A program made the translations under genes and the position numbers. Source: a virus. From it: a stretch of DNA of 34,815 nt. Of the stretch, positions 6,619 to 13,222 are shown piece by piece. Within the stretch, counting starts at the first letter, position 1, and the number at the start of each line of letters is the position of its first letter. The stretch is taken from IMG/VR virus record IMGVR_UViG_3300007354_000011, positions 1 to 34,815 of that record. One strand, written 5' to 3'. Below the pieces are notes generated by a model that was not told the origin of the DNA, ran no database searches, and worked only from the letters and a program-made list of their open reading frames with translations.

Positions 6619-8084
6619 AATTATCAGAACGGGCATTATTTTTAGTTGACAATTTGGATCTTCCTGCAGCGACTGGAGTAGATAGTGCACGTTGGGAATA
6701 TTTTCAACTTGCCCATTTATCGGATGATTCGATTTTTCGGATTGAGAACAAAGCGCGTCAGATTGCTTGGTCTTGGACCGCTGCTGCCGAGGCTATTGCA
6801 GTAGCAATTTTATATGGCATCTCTACACAATTCATTTCAATCAATTTGGATGAAGCTAGCGAGAAAATTCGTCATGCTATTGCTATTTATGAGAATCTGC
6901 AAATTAGTGGATTGCCAAAAATCATTCGTAATTCCGTATTGCATCTTGAGCTCAGTAATGGGGCCAGATTGATTTCACATGCTTCCAGGCCTCCACGTGG
7001 CAAAGCGCGTATGAATGTGGTATTGGATGAATTTGCTCATGTAATGCAAGATCGAGAGATTTACACTGCTGCATTGCCGATTATTAGTAAAGGTGGATTG
7101 TTGCGGATGGCAAGTTCGCCATTGGGAGCATCCGGGGTATTCTGGGAAGTCTTCGAAGAGAAACTACATCGTTATCCGGGATATATTCGTAAATCTACAC
7201 CGTGGTGGGAAATCTATGCATTTTGTGTGGATCCAGTACGGGCATGTAGAATAGCACCAATATTGCCGACCAATGAGCGAGTGGAACATTTTGGCAATGA
7301 GCGTATTAAAGCTATCTACGCCAATATGTTGGAGGAAGATTTTCAGCAAGAATATGAATGTACATTTGTGGATGAGACTACAGCGTGGATAGCATGGGAA
7401 ACCATTCAAAGCAATCAAGCAATATTTGATAATGCACACATGATCTGGATGCGAGCTACAAGTGTAGACCAAGCACTGGCACTTATACCACAAATATTGG
7501 CAGAGATAGAGAAAGGTCAAATAGAACCAGTTCTGATGGGGGGAATTGATGTAGGTCGCAAGCACGATTTGACTGAATTTATTGCTATTGGGAAGGCAAC
7601 TACTGGTCAACTCCCTTTGCGGTTAATGGTGTCATTAGATAATGTGCGATATGATGATCAAGAAAATTGTTTCCAACAGTTGATCGGCAGATTACCATTT
7701 GCTCAAGTTTTGATTGATCAAAATGGCATTGGCGCTCAGCTGGCAGAGAATTTGACTAAAACTGGACGAGTACAAGGTGTAGATTTTACAAATGCAACTA
7801 AACAATTATGGGCAGTAGAGGCACGTTTGCAAGCTGAACGTGGTAATACTCCGATTCCATCTGATCGAGACCTGGCATATCAAATTCATTCAATAAAAAA
7901 ACAAATTACGGCAGCTAAAAACAACACTTTTGATACTGAGCGGAATGAGAAACATCATGCTGACAAATTCTGGGCATGGGCATTGGCTATTTGGGCCGCT
8001 GTTGGATCATCATCCCGTGGTGGTTTGGCGGAATTCTATCGCCATGAACTGGAGACATTGAGAAATGGATCAAAAACGAATTGA
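6615..8084 (+). CDS. terL: Terminase large subunit
   Basis: This is the 489-residue packaging motor. The ATPase half has a variant Walker A (KARQIAWSW, residues 46-54) typical of Terminase_6-like proteins, and a Walker B NVVLDEFAH (134-142, with D138-E139). The RNase H-fold nuclease half has the expected acidic residues at D312 (GGIDVGRKHDL), D368 (VLIDQNGIG) and D450 (HHADKFWAWALA). Length and order fit complete, intact TerL proteins. It overlaps the small-subunit stop by 4 nt and the portal start by 20 nt. The packaging mode (cos or headful) cannot be read from the gene alone. Confidence 0.93.
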   Translation: MKLSERALFLVDNLDLPAATGVDSARWEYFQLAHLSDDSIFRIENKARQIAWSWTAAAEAIAVAILYGISTQFISINLDEASEKIRHAIAIYENLQISGLPKIIRNSVLHLELSNGARLISHASRPPRGKARMNVVLDEFAHVMQDREIYTAALPIISKGGLLRMASSPLGASGVFWEVFEEKLHRYPGYIRKSTPWWEIYAFCVDPVRACRIAPILPTNERVEHFGNERIKAIYANMLEEDFQQEYECTFVDETTAWIAWETIQSNQAIFDNAHMIWMRATSVDQALALIPQILAEIEKGQIEPVLMGGIDVGRKHDLTEFIAIGKATTGQLPLRLMVSLDNVRYDDQENCFQQLIGRLPFAQVLIDQNGIGAQLAENLTKTGRVQGVDFTNATKQLWAVEARLQAERGNTPIPSDRDLAYQIHSIKKQITAAKNNTFDTERNEKHHADKFWAWALAIWAAVGSSSRGGLAEFYRHELETLRNGSKTN

Positions 8085-9651
8085 TTTGAATAACAAGGTG
8101 CAAGCGTTATTATCTTTGACACAATCTGCTGTGCGCGCGCTTGGTACATTTGGTCCGGGCAGTCCACCTGAAACTTGGTGGGGTGATGAGGCACCGCGTT
8201 TATTTGAGTATCAACCAGGGATCAATCTTATAACTACGCCACGTGCAGGTTATGGTATATTGCCATATCCTGTATTACGGGCATTGGCTACTTCGGCAAA
8301 GGAAATACGTTTAAATATTGAACTAATAAAACGTACAATACGAGGGTTGGAATGGGATATTGTTGCCAAAGAATTGAAAAATGTGCAAATTGGCAACAGG
8401 ACTTATCATCCTGTTATTGAAATAGATAGCATTTATCAATTTTTTGAACAACCAGATGGTATCAATGATTTTGATGCCTGGGTAAATATGCTATTAGAAG
8501 AATTATTGGTGATTGATGCTGTTACTATTTGGCCTGAAATGCAAGATGGTCATCTGATCTCATTGGATTTGATTGATGGTGCAACCATTCGACCATTATT
8601 GGATCTACGCGGACGAACACCACGCCCGCCAATGCCGGCATATTTGCAAGTCTTGCATGGAGCGCCAACAACACATTATTCTGCTGATAAATTGATTTAC
8701 GTTCCACTTAATACAAAAGTTCATACTCCTTATGGAGAAAGTCCAATAGAATGGATATTAATGGCTGTAAATACTGCCATTCGACATGATCTACAACGGT
8801 TAGGTTATTTCACTGACGGAAATATTCCAGGTATATTGGTGGCAGTGTCGCCAGAGTGGGGAGTAGATCAAATAAAGACTTTTACTGAATATTTTGATGC
8901 ATTGGTAAAGGGAGATATTCAGCGGGCGAATCGCATCATGTTTGTACCAGGTAGTTCGGCACAGAGTGTGTATCCAATCAATCCGTTGAACGCGGATGAA
9001 TCTGAGTTGGATGAATGGCTAATGCAGGTTGCTTGTTGGGCATTTGGAAATTCTCCGGCTGAATTCGGCATTACACCTGGTGCTGGACTGGGCGGTGCTG
9101 GATATATGCAAGGTGCAGAGAATGTCCAATATCGAGCAATGGTTGGGCCAATCACGGGCTATCTGAAGGCTTTATTTGATCGTATTATTCGGGAATATAT
9201 GCATCGGCCAGATGTCGAATTCAAATGGATTGGTCTTGAACCACCAGAAGATGAGCTCAAGACTGCCCAAGTGGATCAAATCTATCTAAACATGGGAGTC
9301 TACTCACCTGAATATGTACAAAGTCGATTGGGAATTCCGACCGAGTTCAGGTCCAAATCACAACTGGAAGCGTATCTGCCATATATTCAGCGTGCTATCA
9401 AGGCAGAGCTTGCGGATTGGCGTGATCGTTCTCGTCGAAGTTTCAAACGGGGCGAACGAATGATAGTCTATCGTAGCAAAATCATTCCAGATGATTTATA
9501 TGCTGATATTGCTACGCAACTGCAAAAAGCTGAATCGCTGGATGCAATAGATGCTGCTTTTGAACATGCTCGCATTATCTTGGATACTGAGCTAACGAAA
9601 ATTGTCCCCGCGCGGGAGGTCGGGGAAGTGATACCCTTTCGGTATCCTTGA
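8065..9651 (+). CDS. Portal protein
   Basis: The 528-residue protein has the position and pattern of a portal. Its N-terminal region carries EIRLNIELIKRTIRGLEWDI, and the core has GLGGAGYMQGAENVQYRAM and a helical stem region. It forms the dodecameric ring at the packaging vertex, binding TerL during packaging and the connector proteins afterwards. It begins inside the end of terL. The final codons are CGG TAT CCT TGA, and the +1 frame from the stop leads straight into the MuF gene, so a longer portal-MuF fusion may also be made. Confidence 0.9.
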   Translation: MDQKRIDLNNKVQALLSLTQSAVRALGTFGPGSPPETWWGDEAPRLFEYQPGINLITTPRAGYGILPYPVLRALATSAKEIRLNIELIKRTIRGLEWDIVAKELKNVQIGNRTYHPVIEIDSIYQFFEQPDGINDFDAWVNMLLEELLVIDAVTIWPEMQDGHLISLDLIDGATIRPLLDLRGRTPRPPMPAYLQVLHGAPTTHYSADKLIYVPLNTKVHTPYGESPIEWILMAVNTAIRHDLQRLGYFTDGNIPGILVAVSPEWGVDQIKTFTEYFDALVKGDIQRANRIMFVPGSSAQSVYPINPLNADESELDEWLMQVACWAFGNSPAEFGITPGAGLGGAGYMQGAENVQYRAMVGPITGYLKALFDRIIREYMHRPDVEFKWIGLEPPEDELKTAQVDQIYLNMGVYSPEYVQSRLGIPTEFRSKSQLEAYLPYIQRAIKAELADWRDRSRRSFKRGERMIVYRSKIIPDDLYADIATQLQKAESLDAIDAAFEHARIILDTELTKIVPAREVGEVIPFRYP

Positions 9652-9706
9652 AAGGCAAATCGAGTCATATCATCCTGAGTATGCTGTTGTCCACATACAA
9701 TCGGCA

Positions 9707-10786
9707 TTGGAAAGAACAGAAGAGGAAATACGGCGTGTATTGTTGGGCTGGTGGCAACAATTCATTAATGATTTGATAGGTATATCAGAGATCACTAAAG
9801 ATGAGCCATTGCCAGGATTTATCTTAGCTCGATTGAATGATGAGACATGGTGGTCAACATGGAGTGAAAATTTAGTACGATTATTATTGGGAAATTTACT
9901 TGATGCAGCTAGATTGGGTATAACAACTGCAACGCGACAATTGCGAATCAAGTTAAGTTGGGATTATCTTCAGCCGACTGTATTAGATTGGGCGAGACAA
10001 TATGTTGGATTGCTAATATCTCAAATTACGTCGGATATTCGGAATTCCATAACTCGGTATATTGTGAATGGATTATCCACTGGGAGGACAGTTTATGAAA
10101 TTCGAGACGAAATTGCTGAATTGAGAGATGATAAAGATAATCATATATTTCCCGAATGGCGTGCAACGCGGATAGCCAGAACAGAAATTATACGTGCCCA
10201 TGCTCAGGGAGCATTGGTAGGATATAAATCAAGTGGAGTTGTACGTGGTATTCGATGGTTGGATGGTCAAAGTGGAGCTTGTCCGAAATGTAGAGAGCTA
10301 CACAATAAAATTGTGCGATTGGATGAGGGGTTTTATATGGATCCAAAATTTGGCGATGGATTACCTCCGCGTCATCCACATTGTCGTTGTGCCATTGCAC
10401 CAATAACGCTTGACCAAGTGAAATATTTACCTATTGATCATCCATTGCGGATCAATGAACGAAATAATATCCAGGAATTGACCGACTGGCAAACTAAAAC
10501 TCAGATAAATGGTTTTACTATAACTGGTGAACGCCGTTGGCATTATATTCGTCGACATTTTATGGGATACGAGGGACGACCACCACAAGTTAAAGATTTG
10601 GAACGTGCTGAGATAATGTTAGAACAAATATTACAAGGAAATTATGAGGGTGTCAAAATGCATCGTGGGGCATTGATTTATTACCGAGAATGGTCCCCTC
10701 GTTCGTATCTTGTTGTACCTGTTATAAACAGAGAGGTACAATCTTTATATGTTAAAGAGAAGCGCCAAGTGGATCACTGGAAATAA
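9707..10786 (+). CDS. MuF-like minor head protein with C-terminal accessory domain
   Basis: The 359-residue protein (counted from TTG 9707) has a phage Mu gpF-type head-morphogenesis domain at about residues 100-235. The hallmarks are TRIARTEIIRAHAQG, CPKC at 192-195 and PPRHPHCRC at 220-228. MuF proteins sit inside or near the portal and can be injected with DNA. Residues about 265-359 form an extra domain with WHYIRRHF and a strand-rich end (SYLVVPVI, QSLYVK). It resembles in plan the BECR-fold nuclease or toxin domains fused to phage MuF proteins. The start is uncertain: TTG 9707 has no ribosome site, and the frame is open and protein-like back to 9632. A +1 frameshift from the portal, or a non-standard start, may supply the real N-terminus. 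Confidence 0.85.
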   Translation: MERTEEEIRRVLLGWWQQFINDLIGISEITKDEPLPGFILARLNDETWWSTWSENLVRLLLGNLLDAARLGITTATRQLRIKLSWDYLQPTVLDWARQYVGLLISQITSDIRNSITRYIVNGLSTGRTVYEIRDEIAELRDDKDNHIFPEWRATRIARTEIIRAHAQGALVGYKSSGVVRGIRWLDGQSGACPKCRELHNKIVRLDEGFYMDPKFGDGLPPRHPHCRCAIAPITLDQVKYLPIDHPLRINERNNIQELTDWQTKTQINGFTITGERRWHYIRRHFMGYEGRPPQVKDLERAEIMLEQILQGNYEGVKMHRGALIYYREWSPRSYLVVPVINREVQSLYVKEKRQVDHWK

Positions 10787-10878
10787 AAATGCCCCTTTCG
10801 GGGTTTGGCGTCTGGGGGCCGGATACTCCCCAGTCTTCCGCTTTCGCGGTATGCTGGTCCGGGCTACATCCTCGCCAT
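10785..10878 (-). ncRNA. Candidate structured small RNA on the minus strand
   Basis: The intergenic bases after MuF fold compactly. A closing stem joins TGGCG (10806-10810) to CGCCA (10873-10877). One hairpin pairs CTGGGG (10812-10817) with CCCCAG (10828-10833). A second pairs CCGC (10838-10841) with GCGG (10846-10849). A loop sequence CCGGA (10819-10823) can pair with TCCGG (10858-10862) as a pseudoknot. Read on the minus strand, the second hairpin and a further CCCC/GGGG hairpin (10792-10803) both have GAAA tetraloops, and the latter is followed by CATTTTTATTT, a terminator-like tail. A promoter-like sequence lies directly upstream on the minus strand. This is an opposing RNA of about 95 nt inside the late operon. 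I recognise no known family. Confidence 0.6.
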
Positions 10879-10882
10879 AATT

Positions 10883-10911
10883 ATATTAACATAACTTGTT
10901 CAGAGAGTCAA
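10883..10911 (-). promoter_or_regulatory. Minus-strand sigma70-like promoter for the small RNA
   Basis: On the minus strand TTGACT (10911-10906) is followed after 17 nt by TAATAT (10888-10883). A perfect TATAAT (10885-10880) overlaps it at 20-nt spacing. The predicted start of transcription, near 10878-10876, coincides with the first bases of the closing stem of the RNA candidate. Confidence 0.5.
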
Positions 10912-10914
10912 TAG

Positions 10915-11505
10915 ATGAAACAACAGATACAAATTGAAGGATTAAATGAGATCATAAAATTGATAGGCAAAATCCCGATTCTAAATGATCGTATTTATGA
11001 ACCAGTGTGGGATGCAATAGGTCAAGCTGGAAAAATGTTTGAAGATCAAATTAAGCAAAATCTGACGGATAATGACAATATCGCGACTGGTGATTTACGA
11101 GGAAGCATATCTTCCAGTGATGTACAGATCACTACGGATGCAATTTCTGTAGAAGTGGGCATTGGCAGAGAATTGCCGTACGCGCAGGTAGTTGAATTTG
11201 GTTCACGTCCACATACTCCCCCATTGAAAATTACTGAGCCTGGTCAACCATTGTATGAGTGGGTACGAGTTAAACAATTGGCAGGTATTTATAATATTAA
11301 GACGCGCCGTAGATTAGGAAGTCAAGCCAGGCAAATCACGGAAAATCGTCAATTAGCACGGGCTATCTGGGTGCACATTCGCAAATATGGAACAAAAGCT
11401 CATCCATATTTCACTCCGGCGTTAGATCAAACCAGAGAACGAATTAAGACTCTAATGGAGAATGCTGTAGAACGAATCATCGAAAATTTACAAGGAGCGG
11501 CTTGA
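10915..11505 (+). CDS. HK97 gp10-like head-tail joining protein
   Basis: The 196-residue protein has the gp10-like pattern: an N-terminal helix, TGDLRGSIS, YAQVVEFGSRPHTPP at about residues 93-107, and a C-terminal KAHPYFTPALDQ before a terminal helix. Members act at the head-tail interface or in tail completion. Here the gene sits before the protease and capsid genes, earlier than in lambda or HK97 order. Only a weak AGAGAG precedes ATG 10915, and the start lies 3 nt from the -35 box of the opposing promoter. Its stop codon lies inside the left copy of the 9-bp duplication flanking the next element. Confidence 0.8.
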   Translation: MKQQIQIEGLNEIIKLIGKIPILNDRIYEPVWDAIGQAGKMFEDQIKQNLTDNDNIATGDLRGSISSSDVQITTDAISVEVGIGRELPYAQVVEFGSRPHTPPLKITEPGQPLYEWVRVKQLAGIYNIKTRRRLGSQARQITENRQLARAIWVHIRKYGTKAHPYFTPALDQTRERIKTLMENAVERIIENLQGAA

Positions 11506-11686
11506 CATCGTGATCGTTCCAAATTTGGTAAAGCTTGACCGTGGTGAAAGGTTTCTCCCACTTTGAGCCTAATATATGCAATTGTGTGGAGGAGAATCGC
11601 TGAAAGGCACATGTTTGGAGCAACTCTGCCCCACTTTCCGGGAGCGAAAACGATGTTTACCAATTTTGGAACAGTCACTTGACATC
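11501..11686. mobile_element. MITE-like insertion with inverted termini and 9-bp duplication
   Basis: A 168-bp segment (11510-11677) is flanked by direct copies of CTTGACATC (11501-11509 and 11678-11686). Its ends are inverted repeats of about 22 bp (11511-11532 and 11656-11677) that agree at 19 positions, including GTTCCAAAWTTGGTAAA. No ORF of useful length lies inside. Inverted termini plus a 9-bp target duplication are the marks of a non-autonomous transposon. The termini contain the palindrome-like CCAAATTTGG, so paired operator sites are an alternative reading. The interior has short repeated pieces such as CCCACTTT. Confidence 0.6.
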
Positions 11687-11707
11687 TTTGGATGTTTGTT
11701 CTAAAAT
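11679..11707 (+). promoter_or_regulatory. Strong sigma70-like promoter for protease/capsid genes
   Basis: TTGACA (11679-11684), a 17-nt spacer and TAAAAT (11702-11707) make a near-consensus promoter with a start expected near 11714. It would drive the protease, scaffold, capsid and downstream tail genes. The -35 box lies in the right copy of the 9-bp duplication; the left copy (TTGACA at 11502-11507) has no matching -10. Confidence 0.75.
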
Positions 11708-11725
11708 ATAAATGACAATTTCCCC

Positions 11726-11850
11726 AATACTGAGTATGAAGATGGGGACGATGCGTCCCAAGGGCATCTCAGTATTTTGAGCGGACGATTTGCGTCCTGG
11801 AATTTGCAGCAAGATCGAATCTTGCAGGCATATTTCAGGACGTTTTTATT
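11726..11850 (+). promoter_or_regulatory. Structured leader, candidate attenuator before the protease gene
   Basis: The roughly 147-nt leader contains AATACTGAG/CTCAGTATT (11726-11734 with 11768-11776), enclosing GGGACG/CGTCCC (11745-11750 with 11754-11759). GGACG (11783-11787) can pair with CGTCC (11793-11797). The same CGTCCTG (11793-11799) can instead pair with CAGGACG (11836-11842), enclosing GCAAGAT/ATCTTGC (11809-11815 with 11819-11825). That larger stem is followed at once by TTTTTATTT, like a terminator. The two pairings exclude each other, as in antiterminator/terminator switches. Confidence 0.55.
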
Positions 11851-11860
11851 TAGGAGAACT

Positions 11861-13213
11861 ATGCCTTATCTGAATGAACACGCAGCCCGATTAATGGATC
11901 CAAATCGCTTTGATCCAAATAGTTTTCGCCGCGAAAATGACAAATTTGGTGAAGGCATCCATGCCATTTTTGGCAAATTCAAAGGCGAAAAAGCTATGAC
12001 TTTGCAGGCAATTCGCTTCGATGCCAAGAAATTTACAGCTGAAGAGGCACGTTCATGGTTGAAAGAACATGAATATGAGCCATTGGAATTCGAGGAGGCT
12101 ACAGCTGAGAAGTCCATGCATTACTTTATGCCTCTTGTGAAAGTGGATATTGCAAAACGGGAAGTGTGGGGGATTGCAGCTATAGAAGAACCGGATCAAT
12201 CCGGTGAAATCATGGATTATTCTCGATCAAAGCCACACTTTATTGCATGGAGTGAGTCGATTAGAAAAGCTAGCAAAGGGAAGTCATTAGGTAACGTCCG
12301 CGATAGTCATACTACAAAGGCGATTGGAAAGGTAATTGTATTAGAGCCGAATGATGAACTAAAAGCATTCCGTGTAGGAGTCAAGGTTGTAGACGATAAT
12401 GGTTGGGAAAAAGTCATTGATGGTGTGTACACTGGATTTAGTATCGGTGGGAAATATGGTGATCGTTGGCCTGATCCTATTCATAAAGGACTAATACGTT
12501 ATGAGGCTATACCAACGGAGCTATCATTAGTAGATGTGCCCTGCATTCCAGGGGCGACATTTGAAGTCATCAAGGCAGACGGTGTAGTTGTTCATCGAAT
12601 GTTAAGCAAGGAGAAGCCAATGACAAGACGTGAAAGGATTATTCAATTACTCAAAGAAGCGGACAAATTGAACGATGAAGATTTGGCTGTTCTCATGGGA
12701 AAATTGGAGCAAATTTTCAATGAATCAGACGATGCAGAGTCAAATATTGACGGGACAGAAGAAGGTAGAGCGGTTGAAGAACAACTAGAATCAGAGTTAA
12801 CATCTGAGAAGGTGCGTGAGATCGTTTTTGCTGTATTAGAGGAATTAGGTTTTGTGCAACGTGTTGGTGAGCAAATGGCAATGACGACTAATTTGGGTGA
12901 TTTATCAAAGAGCATTACTGGGCAGGATGCGAAGATTGTCGCATTGAACAAAGCTCTTGATGAATTTAAATCTCAAATTATTGGTGATCTTGCAAAACTG
13001 GCTATTCAAGTTGAAGAATTGAGTAAACGTGGCTCGACGGGCCCTGTGATTCGAGAGTTGGGAGCGCTTGCGCCTGATACTGCGGCTGCATTGCAAAAAG
13101 CACAGGTTATGAAAGCCATTCTCAATGATATTGCTGATCCATTAGTACGTCAGGCCATGCAGAATGAAATCACCCGACTTGAAATCAAGGCATTACAATC
13201 GAACAAGCAATAA
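11861..13213 (+). CDS. Prohead protease (XkdF/U35-like) fused to scaffold domain
   Basis: The 450-residue protein has an XkdF-like serine protease domain at about residues 86-240, with KREVWGIAAIEEPDQSGEI, GKSLGNVRDSH (possible catalytic H150) and VYTGFSIGGKYG (probable nucleophile S194). A helical, acidic scaffold-like region follows (about 254-450). Proteases of this type mature the capsid by removing scaffold. ATG 11861 is chosen because AGGAG lies 5 nt upstream; an earlier in-frame TTG (11777) lies inside leader hairpins. A good internal start at 12620 could give the scaffold alone. Confidence 0.86.
   Translation: MPYLNEHAARLMDPNRFDPNSFRRENDKFGEGIHAIFGKFKGEKAMTLQAIRFDAKKFTAEEARSWLKEHEYEPLEFEEATAEKSMHYFMPLVKVDIAKREVWGIAAIEEPDQSGEIMDYSRSKPHFIAWSESIRKASKGKSLGNVRDSHTTKAIGKVIVLEPNDELKAFRVGVKVVDDNGWEKVIDGVYTGFSIGGKYGDRWPDPIHKGLIRYEAIPTELSLVDVPCIPGATFEVIKADGVVVHRMLSKEKPMTRRERIIQLLKEADKLNDEDLAVLMGKLEQIFNESDDAESNIDGTEEGRAVEEQLESELTSEKVREIVFAVLEELGFVQRVGEQMAMTTNLGDLSKSITGQDAKIVALNKALDEFKSQIIGDLAKLAIQVEELSKRGSTGPVIRELGALAPDTAAALQKAQVMKAILNDIADPLVRQAMQNEITRLEIKALQSNKQ
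12620..13213 (+). CDS. Nested in-frame scaffold protein
   Basis: AAGGAG (12608-12613) stands 6 nt before an in-frame ATG at codon 254 of the protease gene. The product is a 197-residue, highly charged helical protein (for example KADKLNDEDLA-like and EEQLESELTSEK stretches) ending 9 nt before the capsid start. This is the layout of lambda C/Nu3, where the protease gene contains the scaffold gene. Internal initiation would give the excess of scaffold over protease needed for assembly. Confidence 0.7.
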   Translation: MTRRERIIQLLKEADKLNDEDLAVLMGKLEQIFNESDDAESNIDGTEEGRAVEEQLESELTSEKVREIVFAVLEELGFVQRVGEQMAMTTNLGDLSKSITGQDAKIVALNKALDEFKSQIIGDLAKLAIQVEELSKRGSTGPVIRELGALAPDTAAALQKAQVMKAILNDIADPLVRQAMQNEITRLEIKALQSNKQ

Positions 13214-13222
13214 GGAGTAACC

